Positions 41,974 to 51,321 are shown, counted from the first letter of the stretch. The stretch: DNA of 64,000 nucleotides from Microbacterium hibisci (GCF_015278255.1 NZ_JADIJC010000002.1:519601-583600), one strand, 5' to 3'. The notes: generated from the letters alone by a model not told the origin. Numbers and translations: made by a program.

Positions 41974-42024
41974 TTGCAGGGTGCGGCGCGGCATCCGTTA
42001 TCATGGGTACTCGAATCGATTCGA
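41974..42024 (+). promoter_or_regulatory. Candidate promoter with a 14-bp palindrome upstream of the Bcr/CflA gene
   Basis: TTGCAG (41974-41979), a 19-bp spacer and TATCAT (41999-42004) are followed six nt later by the perfect palindrome TCGAATCGATTCGA (42011-42024), likely an operator. The rest of the 389-nt gap between the DUF3105 and Bcr/CflA genes shows no gene. Confidence 0.55.
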
Positions 42025-42199
42025 CCTTCCTTCAGGTCGGTCGTGCGGATGACGGCGTCGATCGGCAGCGCCGGATCGTCCGCGTCTCTCGGTCCGCCAC
42101 CCCTCCCGTTCCGCGCACCACGACCGGCTTCCGGCCCCGTGCGGTTCCTCCTCGCCAGCGCTCCCCGTCGAAACTCTCGCCACGAAACGAAGTCCACTG

Positions 42200-43555
42200 T
42201 TGCTCGACACCGCCTCCGTCCCCGTCCAGAAGCCCGAAGACCGCCGCCCCGCTGAGCCCGCGCCGCATCCGACCTCGACGGGCGCCATCCGCACGCTGGG
42301 GAGCAACCCCGCGACGGCGCCCATCGTCCTGCACCCCGGGGACTCGATCCCGCACCGCCGCCGGGTGCTCTACATCATCCTGCTCGGCGCGCTCACGGCA
42401 CTCGGCCCGTTCACGATCGACCTGTACCTGCCGGCCTTCCCGGTGCTCGAGGCCGACTTCGACACCACGGCGGCCGCGATCCAGCTGACGCTCACGGGCA
42501 CGATGATCGGCTTCGCGCTCGGCCAGCTGATCGTCGGGCCGCTCAGCGACAAGGTCGGCCGGCGCGTGCCGCTGCTGTCGGTCACGGCGCTCCACGTGCT
42601 CGCGAGCACCGCCGCCGCGCTCGCCCCCACGCTCGAGCTGCTCTCGGTCGCGCGCGTGCTGCAGGGGGCGGGTGCCGCCGCCGGCGGAGTCGTCGCGGCC
42701 GCCATCGTGCGCGACCTGTTCGGCGGCCGTCGCCTGGTGGTCATGCTGTCGCGCCTCGCGCTCGTGTCGGGCGTCGCGCCGGTGCTCGCGCCGCTGGTCG
42801 GCTCGGCGCTCCTGGCGGTCATGCCCTGGCGCGGCATCTTCGTCGTGCTGGCCGTGTACGGCGCGGTCATGCTCGTCTCGGCGATCGTGCTCCTGCCCGA
42901 GACGCTGCCGCCGGCCCGCCGGCACGAGAAGGGCGCCACCACCGTGTGGCAGCGCTATCGCAGCGTCTTCAGCGACCGCGTCTTCATCGGCGTGCTCATC
43001 ATCGGCGGCATGACCTTCTCGGGCCTGTTCTCGTACCTCTCGAGCTCGTCGTTCCTGTTCCAGCAGGAGTACGGCTTCAACGCGCAGCAGTACGGCCTGC
43101 TCTTCGCCGTGAACTCGCTCGGCGTCGTCCTGGGCGTGCAGACGGCGTCGCGGCTCGCCGCCCGCTTCGGCCCGCAGTGGGTGATGGCGTGGTCGACGGC
43201 GGTGCTCGTGGTCGCGGCATCCGCCATCATCGTCACCGACCAGCTGGGCTTCGGCATCTGGGGCACGATGGTGCCGCTGTTCTTCTTCATGACGGCGTGC
43301 GGGTTCACGTTCCCCTGCGTGCAGGTGCTCGCGCTCGACCGCCACGGCAAGGCCGCCGGCACCGCGCAGTCGATCGTCGGAGCGACGAACTTCGGCGTGG
43401 CCGGCCTGATCTCGCCGCTCGTCGGGTGGATCGCGAGGGATGCCGGCATCACGGCCACGACGATGGCCTCGGTCATGGTCGGCTGCGCCGTCGTCGGCGT
43501 GCTGTCGCTGTGGCTGATCGTGCGGCCCCGTACCGTGGAGCGCCTCGCTCCCTGA
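42200..43555 (+). CDS. Bcr/CflA-family multidrug efflux MFS transporter
   Basis: 451 residues, 12 membrane spans: RVLYIILLGALTALGPFTID, the motif A region GPLSDKVGRRVPLLS, and motif C-like SGVAPVLAPLVGSALLA. The family exports bicyclomycin, chloramphenicol or sulfonamides; the substrate here is unknown. The first about 50 residues are a polar tail. The listed start is TTG; no in-frame ATG or GTG exists before the first span, so the exact start is uncertain. Confidence 0.88.
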   Translation: MLDTASVPVQKPEDRRPAEPAPHPTSTGAIRTLGSNPATAPIVLHPGDSIPHRRRVLYIILLGALTALGPFTIDLYLPAFPVLEADFDTTAAAIQLTLTGTMIGFALGQLIVGPLSDKVGRRVPLLSVTALHVLASTAAALAPTLELLSVARVLQGAGAAAGGVVAAAIVRDLFGGRRLVVMLSRLALVSGVAPVLAPLVGSALLAVMPWRGIFVVLAVYGAVMLVSAIVLLPETLPPARRHEKGATTVWQRYRSVFSDRVFIGVLIIGGMTFSGLFSYLSSSSFLFQQEYGFNAQQYGLLFAVNSLGVVLGVQTASRLAARFGPQWVMAWSTAVLVVAASAIIVTDQLGFGIWGTMVPLFFFMTACGFTFPCVQVLALDRHGKAAGTAQSIVGATNFGVAGLISPLVGWIARDAGITATTMASVMVGCAVVGVLSLWLIVRPRTVERLAP

Positions 43556-43636
43556 GCCTCGCGCCCTGAACCGCGTGGCGGTGCGAGGCGCCGCGAGCCG
43601 TCCCACTGTCCGCGTTGCGCGTCCCGTGCTCCGGGC

Positions 43637-44137
43637 TCAGCGCTCCGCGTCGCGCACCGGCTGGAGGCGGAACAGCCGCACCGTGCGCCCCGACTCGCGC
43701 TCGTAGTTGCGGTACCCCGGCCACTGCCGTTCGATCGTCGCCCACGCGGCGTCGCGCTCGTGGTCGGGGATCGGCGTCGCCCGCACGGGCATGCGGCGAC
43801 CGCGGACGGTGATGGCCGCGTCGGGGTGGGCGAGCAGATTGGCGGTCCACGCCGGATGCCGCTGCCCGGCGAAGTTCGTGCCGGCGACGATCGCACGTCC
43901 GTGGCCGTCGGCCGTGTACATCAGCGGCACGTCGCGCGGCTCGCCCGACCTCGCGCCGGTCGTGTGCAGGACGAGGGAGGGCACCAGCAGCGCGCTCAGC
44001 TGCACGCGTCCGCGCGAGATCCGGGCGACGAGGCGCTCGACCGGCGGCAGGAAGACCGGGCCGATGATCCGGCGGAAGACCCGGGTGCGAGTGAGCGGCG
44101 CGATCACCGCGCGTACCGCGTCCACGACGATTCCCAT
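43637..44137 (-). CDS. Deazaflavin (F420)-dependent nitroreductase family protein
   Basis: 166 residues of the DUF385/DDN family: SLVLHTTGARSGEPRDVPLM, AIVAGTNFAGQRHPAWTANL and ITVRGRRMPVRATPI. Such proteins use F420H2 to reduce nitro compounds or quinones. CAGGAT (44144-44149, minus strand) lies six nt before ATG 44137. It is divergent from the PAP2 gene with a 66-nt spacer. A second, membrane-fused member of this family lies at 58491-59201. Confidence 0.88.
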   Translation of the reverse strand: MGIVVDAVRAVIAPLTRTRVFRRIIGPVFLPPVERLVARISRGRVQLSALLVPSLVLHTTGARSGEPRDVPLMYTADGHGRAIVAGTNFAGQRHPAWTANLLAHPDAAITVRGRRMPVRATPIPDHERDAAWATIERQWPGYRNYERESGRTVRLFRLQPVRDAER

Positions 44138-44203
44138 TGCCACATCCTGCCCGACTCCGGCAAGTGGCGCCCGGAATCGGGCCGCGGCGGGCACAATGGG
44201 GCG

Positions 44204-44863
44204 ATGACGACCTCGGCAGAGCGGCGGGTGAGGACGTCCGTCGTCTGGTATCTCGCAGCGGGTGGCGCCCTCGTGCTGTTCGCGTGCCTCCTCGGCTGGT
44301 GGATCTTCAGCAGGGGTGAGGAGCCGTTCGCCGTCGACCTCGGCTGGAACGCCCTGGTCGCGAACCTCTTCCACCCGGTGGTCACGGCGTTCTGCCAGTT
44401 CATGGACTGGGTGGGCGGCGGGTGGTTCGGTGTGCTGGCCGTGCCGATCGGCGGTGCCATCGCGCTCGTCCTGGTGCGCAGGCCATGGGCCGCGGCCTAC
44501 TTCCTCGCCGCGGAGGCCGTCTCGGCCGCCGGCGTGCAGCTGCTCAAGCACCTGTTCGGCCGGGTGCGGCCCGAAGACATCCTCATCGTGGCCGACTTCG
44601 GCTCGTACCCGTCGGGTCACGTCGCGAATGCGGCGACGATCGCGGTGGCGGCGTTCGTGATCTTCCCGCGGGTCTGGGTCGCGATCGTGGGAGGCGTCTG
44701 GGTGGTGCTCATGGCATTCAGCCGCACCTACCTCCACGCGCACTGGCTGAGCGACACCGTCGGCGGCGCCCTGCTCGGGGCGGGTGCCGCGCTGCTGGTC
44801 GCGGCCGCGTTCGCGGTGCCGCTGACGCGGGAGCGGGCGGATGCCGTGGCCAAAAGCCGCTGA
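44204..44863 (+). CDS. PAP2-family membrane phosphatase
   Basis: 219 residues, about six spans. The three phosphatase motifs are visible: KHLFGRVRPED, SYPSGHVANAATI and SRTYLHAHWLSDTVGG. Substrates in this family are lipid phosphates such as undecaprenyl pyrophosphate, phosphatidate or phosphatidylglycerophosphate; choice here is not possible. CACAAT (44192-44197) lies six nt before the ATG. The HerA-like gene starts 14 nt downstream. Confidence 0.92.
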   Translation: MTTSAERRVRTSVVWYLAAGGALVLFACLLGWWIFSRGEEPFAVDLGWNALVANLFHPVVTAFCQFMDWVGGGWFGVLAVPIGGAIALVLVRRPWAAAYFLAAEAVSAAGVQLLKHLFGRVRPEDILIVADFGSYPSGHVANAATIAVAAFVIFPRVWVAIVGGVWVVLMAFSRTYLHAHWLSDTVGGALLGAGAALLVAAAFAVPLTRERADAVAKSR

Positions 44864-44876
44864 CTAGGCTGAGCGC

Positions 44877-46973
44877 ATGACCGCCGCCGCGCCCGATTCG
44901 CCCGCGCCCGACTCCACCGCGATCGATCCGGCCGTCGCCGCGGCCGAGGCGGAACTGGCGCGTCTCCGCGCCGAAGCCGAGGCCGCCGAGGCCCAGCTCA
45001 AGGCCGCGCAGGCGCGCGCCGCCCTGGCCGCCGCCGAGGCCGCCGCCGCAAAGGCCAGAGCCACCGGCACGCCCTCCACCCCGGCGGCCCCCGCCCAGCC
45101 CGCCCCGCAGGAACCGGCCTCACCCGCCGCTGAGCCCGACGCACCCGCACAGACCGACACCTCCGTCGCGGCCGCCCCCGGCGAGCCCCCGGTCGCCGCG
45201 ACCCCAGGGCCCGCGGGAGCGCCGACGGTACCCCGGCCGACGCAGGAGCGAACCCCCCACCCAACCGCCTCCGCAACGCAACCCGCCCCGACAACCCACA
45301 CCGGCCCGACAACCCACACCGGCCCCCTGAAACCTGAAGAGATCCAGAAGATCACCGCCGGCTACACGTTCGACGCCGCCACGCAGACCCTCGATCTCGG
45401 CGCCCTCCTCAACACCGACCCTGTGCCGTCGGCGCAGATCCGCATCCCGCTCGGCATGATGAACCGCCACGGCCTCGTCGCCGGCGCGACCGGCACCGGC
45501 AAGACGCGCACGCTGCAGGGGCTCGCCGAGCAGCTGGCGGCCAAGGGCGTGCCGGTGTTCGCGGCCGACATCAAGGGCGACCTCTCGGGAGTCGCGACCC
45601 CGGGTGAGCCGAGCGAGAAGCTGTTCGCGCGCACGCAGGCGATCGGGCAGGACTGGAAGCCCGAGGCGTCGGTGACCGAGTACTTCGCGCTGGGCGGCGT
45701 CGGCAAGGGCGTGCCCGTGCGCGCGACCGTCTCGGGCTTCGGGCCGCTGCTGCTGAGCAAGGTGCTGGGCCTCAACGCGACGCAGGAGTCGAGCCTCGGC
45801 CTGGTGTTCCACTACGCCGACGCCAACGGCCTCGCCCTCGTCGACCTGTCGGACCTCCGCGCCGTGCTCACTCACCTCACCAGCGACGAGGGCAAGGCCG
45901 AGCTCAAAGAGCTGGGCGGGCTGTCGGCGGCGACAGCGGGCGTGATCCTGCGCGAGCTGATCACCTTCGCGGATGCCGGGGCCGACGTCTTCTTCGGCGA
46001 GCCCGAGTTCGACGTCGCGGACTTCATCCGCACGGCGCCCGACGGTCGCGGCATCATCAGCCTGCTCGAGGTGCCAGGGGTCATCGACAAGCCCGAGCTG
46101 TTCTCGACCTTCCTGATGTACCTGCTGGCCGAGCTGTTCGAGATCCTCCCCGAGGTCGGCGATGCCGACAAGCCGAAGCTCGTCTTCTTCTTCGATGAGG
46201 CGCACCTGCTCTTCAAGGACGCGTCGAAGGACTTCCTGTCGGCGATCGTGCAGACGGTGCGGCTGATCCGCTCGAAGGGCGTCGGGGTGTTCTTCGTGAC
46301 GCAGACCCCGAAGGACGTGCCGTCCGACGTGCTCGCGCAGCTCGGCTCGCGCGTGCAGCACGCGCTGCGGGCGTTCACACCCGACGACGCCAAGGCGCTG
46401 CGCGCCACCGTCGGCACCTATCCCAAGTCGGGCTACGACCTCGAGCGCGTGCTGCAGGAGCTCGGCACCGGCGAGGCGATCGTCACGGTGATGAGTGAGA
46501 AGGGCGCCCCCACACCGGTCGCCTGGACCCGGCTGCGCGCGCCGCAGGGCCTGATGTCGCCGACGCCCGACCCGGCGATCGAGGCCGCGGTGAAGGCGTC
46601 GCCGTTGCTGGCGAAGTACGGCACGGCGATCGACCGCGAGTCGGCCCGCGAGGTGCTCACCGCGAAGATGAAGGCCGCCGACGACGCCGCCGCAGCCGAG
46701 GAGGCGGCGCTCGCGAAGGCGAGGGCCGACGCCGAGTACGCCAAGCAGAAGGCCGCGATCGACAAGCAGCAGGCGGCCGCCGACAGGGCGAGCGCCGCGG
46801 CGGAGAAGAAGGCGCAGCAGGAGTACGAGCGGCTGCTGAAGAAGACGGCCGGCACGAGCCGCACCTCGCGGTCGGCGCAGAAGTCGCCGATCGAGCAGAT
46901 TCTGAACTCCAAGTCGACGCAGACGATACTGGGGGGAGTGATCCGCGGGATCTTCGGCACCGGCAGGCGCTGA
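44877..46973 (+). CDS. HerA-like helicase (DUF853) ATPase
   Basis: 698 residues. Residues 1-60 are a coiled coil (AEAELARLRAEAEAAEAQLK), followed by a Pro/Ala/Thr linker with an 18-bp duplication (ACAACCCACACCGGCCCG near 45291-45325). The ATPase domain has Walker A GATGTGKTRTLQGL and Walker B KLVFFFDEAHLLF; a second coiled coil (AEEAALAKARADAEYAKQKA) and a basic tail end it. The DUF853 family is related to HerA/FtsK DNA translocases; the usual nuclease NurA is not nearby. TAGGCT (44865-44870) lies six nt before the ATG. Confidence 0.9.
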   Translation: MTAAAPDSPAPDSTAIDPAVAAAEAELARLRAEAEAAEAQLKAAQARAALAAAEAAAAKARATGTPSTPAAPAQPAPQEPASPAAEPDAPAQTDTSVAAAPGEPPVAATPGPAGAPTVPRPTQERTPHPTASATQPAPTTHTGPTTHTGPLKPEEIQKITAGYTFDAATQTLDLGALLNTDPVPSAQIRIPLGMMNRHGLVAGATGTGKTRTLQGLAEQLAAKGVPVFAADIKGDLSGVATPGEPSEKLFARTQAIGQDWKPEASVTEYFALGGVGKGVPVRATVSGFGPLLLSKVLGLNATQESSLGLVFHYADANGLALVDLSDLRAVLTHLTSDEGKAELKELGGLSAATAGVILRELITFADAGADVFFGEPEFDVADFIRTAPDGRGIISLLEVPGVIDKPELFSTFLMYLLAELFEILPEVGDADKPKLVFFFDEAHLLFKDASKDFLSAIVQTVRLIRSKGVGVFFVTQTPKDVPSDVLAQLGSRVQHALRAFTPDDAKALRATVGTYPKSGYDLERVLQELGTGEAIVTVMSEKGAPTPVAWTRLRAPQGLMSPTPDPAIEAAVKASPLLAKYGTAIDRESAREVLTAKMKAADDAAAAEEAALAKARADAEYAKQKAAIDKQQAAADRASAAAEKKAQQEYERLLKKTAGTSRTSRSAQKSPIEQILNSKSTQTILGGVIRGIFGTGRR

Positions 46974-47063
46974 GGCCCCCGAGTCCCCGCGCCCGCCAGC
47001 TTCGGGCCGCGTGGCGTGCGCTGCGCGGGCGGGGAGGATCCGTCCTCACCCCGAAAGGTCTCC

Positions 47064-47699
47064 GTGCGCCGCAGAGCCGTCGCCATCGTCGCGCTGACGC
47101 TCGCTCTGGCGACCGCCGCGGCCGGCATCGGGCTGGCGCTCGCCTCGACGGCAGGACGGACGACGGATGCCGCGCCCGCCGCCTCGGCGTCGCCGTCGGC
47201 GTCCGCGCCGGTGACGGCCGACGACTACTGCTACGTCGAGGCGATGATCTACTACCGCGTTGAGGAGCAGGAACTCGCACAGACGCTGCTGCGCAAGGAC
47301 GGACTGGATGCCGGGGCGAGCGGGTTCGCGCAGGGCATCGTGCAGCGGAACGAGGACGAACTCGAGGATCTGCGCGAGTGGTACGTCTCCTGGGCGGATG
47401 CGCGCCCCCTCGAGCCGCCCGACGAGGGCCCGTGCGCGGGTCACGGCGCCGACCACGCGCAGATGCCCGGCATGCCGGCATGGAGCGCGCTGCAGGGGCT
47501 GGTGGACGCGCAGCACCCCGCGGCCGAGCGGCGCTTCGCCGAGATCGTCCAGGCGCAGAACGCCGGGATGATCGCCTTGGTGACGCTGATCCTCGAGGGC
47601 GATCCGCACCCGGCGGTGGTGGAGTCGGCCGCGCAGGTGCTGCGGCAGGCCGAGGCCGATGCCGCGACCCTGCAGGGCATCCTCGACGAACTGCCCTGA
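47064..47699 (+). CDS. Secreted DUF305 family protein
   Basis: 211 residues. A signal peptide or anchor (VAIVALTLALATAAAGIGLA) and a Ser/Ala-rich linker precede a DUF305-like helical domain: YCYVEAMIYYRVEEQELAQT, CAGHGADHAQMPGMPAW and FAEIVQAQNAGMIALVTLIL. The double-His motifs of the copy at 40418 are degenerate here (QAQNAGMIAL), though Met and His remain. GTG 47064 follows GAAAGG. Single gene between the HerA-like ATPase and the molybdoenzyme. Confidence 0.82.
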   Translation: MRRRAVAIVALTLALATAAAGIGLALASTAGRTTDAAPAASASPSASAPVTADDYCYVEAMIYYRVEEQELAQTLLRKDGLDAGASGFAQGIVQRNEDELEDLREWYVSWADARPLEPPDEGPCAGHGADHAQMPGMPAWSALQGLVDAQHPAAERRFAEIVQAQNAGMIALVTLILEGDPHPAVVESAAQVLRQAEADAATLQGILDELP

Positions 47700-47881
47700 C
47701 GCCCTGGGCGGGCGAGGTGCGGCGGGCCGCGGCATCCGTCATCCCCTTCCGCAGGGGAACGGGGGTTATGCAGGACATTGCGGGTGTTTCGCTCCTCTGG
47801 AACGCCGGTTCTCCTGTGGCAGCCCCTGCGGCACAGCCCCGCAGCGGCGCCAGGAAGCCTCCCGAGGCTTAGCCTGGAGGC

Positions 47882-50350
47882 ATGGCGACGAAGCCTCCGA
47901 AGAGCGACATCGACGAGACGCGCGTGCATGTGTCGCGGCCCAAGAAGGTCGCGGTCGGCGTTCCCGCGGTGCTGCATGCCCTGGAGTACGCGAATGAGCA
48001 GATGGGCGTCGCGCGATCCGTGCAGACCCTGCGCCGGGTCAACCAGAAGGACGGCTTCGACTGCCCCGGATGCGCCTGGCCCGAAGAAGACAAGCGCCAC
48101 ATCGCGGAGTTCTGTGAGAACGGTGCGAAGGCCGTCGCCGAGGAGGCGACGCTGCGCCGCGTCGGCCCGGAGTTCTTCGCCACCCACTCGCTCGACCAGC
48201 TCCGCGCGCACGACGACTGGTGGCTCGGCCAGCAGGGCCGCCTGACCCACCCGATGATCCTCGACGAGGGCGACACCCATTACCGCCCGATCTCGTGGGA
48301 CGACGCGCTGGCGCTCGTGGCCGACGAGCTGCGCGCGCTGGACGACCCTGACGAAGCGGTCTTCTACACCTCGGGCCGCACCTCCAACGAGGCTGCCTTC
48401 CTGTACCAGCTGCTGGTGCGCGGCGTCGGCACGAACAACCTGCCGGACTGCTCGAACATGTGCCACGAGTCCAGCGGCTCGGCGCTGACGGAGACGATCG
48501 GCATCGGCAAGGGCACTGTCTCGATCGAAGACGTCCACGAGGCCGACCTGCTGATCGTCGCCGGTCAGAACCCCGGCACGAACCACCCGCGGATGCTGTC
48601 GGCGCTCGAGAAGGCCAAGCAGCGCGGCGCCACGATCATCGCGGTGAACCCGCTGCCCGAGGCGGGGCTCATCCGCTTCGAGAACCCGCAGACCGTCCGC
48701 GGCGTGGCCTTCGGCGGCACCAAGCTCGCCGACGCGTTCGTGCAGATCCGCCTCGGCGGTGACCAGGCGCTGTTCCAGGCGATCGGCAAGCACCTGCTCG
48801 AGGCCGAGGCCGCCGACGGCGGCGTCCTCGACGACGACTTCATCGCGGAGCACACGAGCGGCTTCGACGCCTACCGGCAGGCGATGACGGATGCCTCGTG
48901 GCCCGAGCTCGTGAAGGCCACCGGCATCCCCGAGAAGGGGCTGCGGCGCGTGGGCGAGGCGGTCCGGCGGTCGAGGGCGACGATCGTGTGCTGGGCGATG
49001 GGACTGACCCAGCACAAGCACTCGGTGCCCACCTTGCGCGAGATCGTGAACGTGCTGCTGCTGCAGGGAAACATCGGGCGCTCCGGAGCAGGCCTCTGCC
49101 CGGTCCGCGGTCACTCGAACGTGCAGGGCGACCGGACCGTGGGCATCTACGAGAAGCCGTCGACCGCCTTCCTCGACGCGCTGGACGCCGAGTTCGGGTT
49201 CGCGGCCCCGCGCGAGCACGGCTTCGACACCGTGCAGGCGATCCGCGCGATGCGCGACGGCCGCGTGCGGTTCTTCATGAGCATGGGCGGCAACTTCGTC
49301 TCGGCCACCCCCGACACCCGGGTGGTGGAGGCTGGCATGGCTCAGGTGGGGCTGACGGTGCACGTCTCGACGAAGCTCAACCGCTCGCACGTGGTCACCG
49401 GGCGCCGTGCGCTGATCCTGCCGACACTGGGCCGCACCGACCGCGACCGTCGCGGCGGCGCCGAGCAGCGGGTCACCGTCGAGGATTCGATGGGCGCCGT
49501 GCACGCCTCGCGCGGCCGGCTCGCCCCGCCGTCGGAGGAACTGCTCAGCGAGGTCGCGATCGTCGCCCGGCTGAGCGCGCTGGTGTTCGGCTCCGGCACC
49601 GCCTCGCCGACGCCCGCCTTCGCGACCGAGGCGGCCGCTGACCCCGCGCGACACGATCGCGGTTACCCGGAGCGCACGCCCACCGAAGAGGCGGCGCAGG
49701 CCCACCGAACGGATCCCGCCGAGGCGCACCCTCCGGTCGCTGAGCTTGTCGAAGCGGCCAACGTCCCGCACGCCGACTGGGCAGCGCTCGAGGCCGACTA
49801 CGCGCTCATCCGCTCCCACATCGAGCGGGTCGTCCCGGGGTTCGAGGGCTACGAGGAGCGCATCGACAAGGGCCGCACGCTGCACCTGCCGAACGGCCCG
49901 CGCGATGCGCGCCGGTTCGCGACCGTCGACGGCAAGGCCCGGTTCACGGCCAACCCGCTCGAGTACCCGCGCATCCCGCGGGGTCGGCTGCTGCTGCAGA
50001 CGCTGCGCTCGCACGACCAGTACAACACCACGATCTACGGCAAGGACGACCGGTACCGCGGCATCCACGACGGCCGCCGGGTGGTGCTGGTGAACGCGAA
50101 GGACATCCAGCAGCTCGGGTTCGCCGAGGACGACATCGTCGACCTGGTGTCGGAGTGGACCACCCCGGGCGGCAGTGTCGAGGAGCGTCGGGCCGAGGAG
50201 TTCCGGATCGTCGCCTACTCGACGCCCCGGGGCAACGCCGCGGCGTACTACCCCGAGACGAACGTGCTCGTGCCGCTGGACTCGGTCGCCGACGTCTCGG
50301 GAACCCCCACATCGAAGTCGGTGGTGGTGCGCCTGGAGCGCCGCGCATGA
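47882..50350 (+). CDS. FdhF/YdeP-family molybdopterin oxidoreductase
   Basis: 822 residues. Cys pair DCPGCAWPEEDKR near 61-64; MGD-binding regions FYTSGRTSNEAAFLYQLLVR, LPDCSNMCHESSGS (Cys194 as likely Mo ligand) and LIVAGQNPGTNHPRM. The C-terminal domain starts near 680 (KARFTANPLEYPRIPRGRLL). Only one CxxC is visible where classic formate dehydrogenases have four Cys. Homologues are linked to formate oxidation or acid resistance; the substrate is unproven. A low-complexity segment at about 585-628 contains an in-frame copy of a dispersed 22-bp repeat. TAGCCT (47870-47875) precedes the ATG by six nt. Moco genes follow at once. Confidence 0.9.
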   Translation: MATKPPKSDIDETRVHVSRPKKVAVGVPAVLHALEYANEQMGVARSVQTLRRVNQKDGFDCPGCAWPEEDKRHIAEFCENGAKAVAEEATLRRVGPEFFATHSLDQLRAHDDWWLGQQGRLTHPMILDEGDTHYRPISWDDALALVADELRALDDPDEAVFYTSGRTSNEAAFLYQLLVRGVGTNNLPDCSNMCHESSGSALTETIGIGKGTVSIEDVHEADLLIVAGQNPGTNHPRMLSALEKAKQRGATIIAVNPLPEAGLIRFENPQTVRGVAFGGTKLADAFVQIRLGGDQALFQAIGKHLLEAEAADGGVLDDDFIAEHTSGFDAYRQAMTDASWPELVKATGIPEKGLRRVGEAVRRSRATIVCWAMGLTQHKHSVPTLREIVNVLLLQGNIGRSGAGLCPVRGHSNVQGDRTVGIYEKPSTAFLDALDAEFGFAAPREHGFDTVQAIRAMRDGRVRFFMSMGGNFVSATPDTRVVEAGMAQVGLTVHVSTKLNRSHVVTGRRALILPTLGRTDRDRRGGAEQRVTVEDSMGAVHASRGRLAPPSEELLSEVAIVARLSALVFGSGTASPTPAFATEAAADPARHDRGYPERTPTEEAAQAHRTDPAEAHPPVAELVEAANVPHADWAALEADYALIRSHIERVVPGFEGYEERIDKGRTLHLPNGPRDARRFATVDGKARFTANPLEYPRIPRGRLLLQTLRSHDQYNTTIYGKDDRYRGIHDGRRVVLVNAKDIQQLGFAEDDIVDLVSEWTTPGGSVEERRAEEFRIVAYSTPRGNAAAYYPETNVLVPLDSVADVSGTPTSKSVVVRLERRA
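49735..49756 (+). repeat. 22-bp dispersed repeat, copy 2, inside the molybdoenzyme gene
   Basis: GGTCGCTGAGC followed by TTGTCGAAGCG, identical over 22 bp to the inverse of 4485-4506. It is read in frame as VAELVEA (about residues 619-625) within a segment rich in Ala, Glu, Pro and His that is probably an insertion. Confidence 0.88.
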
Positions 50351-50373
50351 CGTCATGCGCCTAGGCTGAAGCC

Positions 50374-50853
50374 ATGATCCGAGCCGCCGTCGTCACCGTC
50401 TCGGACCGCTCGGCCACCGGCGCGCGGGCCGACGAGAGCGGGCCGATCGCGGTCGCCGCCCTCCGTGAGGCCGGGTTCGATTGCGACGACGCGGTCGTCG
50501 TGCCCGACGGCGCCGACAGCGTCGAGCGCGCGCTCACCGTCGAGATCGTCGCCGGAGTCAAGCTCATCATCACGACCGGCGGCACCGGCGTCTCACCGCG
50601 TGATCAGACGCCCGAGGGCACGTCGCGCGTCGTGACACGCGAGATCCCCGGCATCGCCGAGGAGCTGCGCCGGCGCGGCGCGTCCGAGAAGCCCGCCGGC
50701 ATGCTGACGCGGGGTCTCGCCGGTGTCGTCGACCCGCACGGGGCGCTCGTCGTCAACCTGCCCGGCTCGCCGGCCGGCGTCGCGTCGGGGATGCCGGTGG
50801 TGCTGTCGGTCGCGCGTCACGTGCTCGACCAGCTCGGCGGGAGCGACCACTGA
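50374..50853 (+). CDS. moaB: MogA/MoaB-family molybdopterin adenylyltransferase
   Basis: 159 residues. MPT-binding motif KLIITTGGTGVSPRDQTPEG, then GLAGVVDPHGALVVNLPGSP. The protein activates molybdopterin by adenylation before MoeA inserts molybdenum. TAGGCT (50362-50367) lies six nt before ATG 50374, so the Moco genes have their own leaderless promoter. The stop overlaps moaE (TGATG). Confidence 0.92.
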   Translation: MIRAAVVTVSDRSATGARADESGPIAVAALREAGFDCDDAVVVPDGADSVERALTVEIVAGVKLIITTGGTGVSPRDQTPEGTSRVVTREIPGIAEELRRRGASEKPAGMLTRGLAGVVDPHGALVVNLPGSPAGVASGMPVVLSVARHVLDQLGGSDH

Positions 50854-51293
50854 TGACCGTCGCGACGAACGCGGTGCGGGTCGCGGCGATCAGCGCCGAG
50901 CCGCTGGACCTCGACGCGCACCTGCGCGCCGTCGACGACGCGCATATGGGCGCCGTCACGACGTTCGTCGGTCGCGTTCGCGATCATGATCCGGATGCCG
51001 CCACCGCCGTGGTCGCCCTCGAATACTCCGCCCACCCCGACGCCGAACAGACGCTGACCCGCCTCGCCGCCGCAGCGATCGGGGCCACCGGCGCACTGGT
51101 CGCCGTCTCGCACCGGGTCGGCACGCTCGGGGTCGGCGACGCGGCCGTCGTCATCGCGGTCGCCTCCGCGCACCGGGCCGAGGCGTTCGAGGTGTGCCGC
51201 ACGCTCATCGAGACGATCAAGACCGACCTCCCCGTGTGGAAGAAGCAGGTCGAGTCCGACGGCACCGCCACCTGGCTCGGCCTCGGCGGCTGA
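50853..51293 (+). CDS. moaE: Molybdopterin synthase catalytic subunit MoaE
   Basis: 146 residues. Family segments: HMGAVTTFVGRVRDHDPDAA, VVALEYSAHPDAEQT and, near the end, VWKKQVESDGTATWLG with the conserved Lys pair. With MoaD thiocarboxylate it converts cPMP to molybdopterin. It overlaps the moaB stop by one nt. Its partner moaD lies on the opposite strand 116 nt away, so the two converge. Confidence 0.94.
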   Translation: MTVATNAVRVAAISAEPLDLDAHLRAVDDAHMGAVTTFVGRVRDHDPDAATAVVALEYSAHPDAEQTLTRLAAAAIGATGALVAVSHRVGTLGVGDAAVVIAVASAHRAEAFEVCRTLIETIKTDLPVWKKQVESDGTATWLGLGG

Positions 51294-51321
51294 GCGCTTC
51301 CGGCCCGTTGCTCGCCCCCGA

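Noticed and set aside
44877-46973. HerA-type anti-phage defence system
   Set aside because: The usual partners (Sir2, DUF4297 or NurA) are not adjacent, and DUF853-type HerA-like proteins are widespread actinobacterial housekeeping genes.
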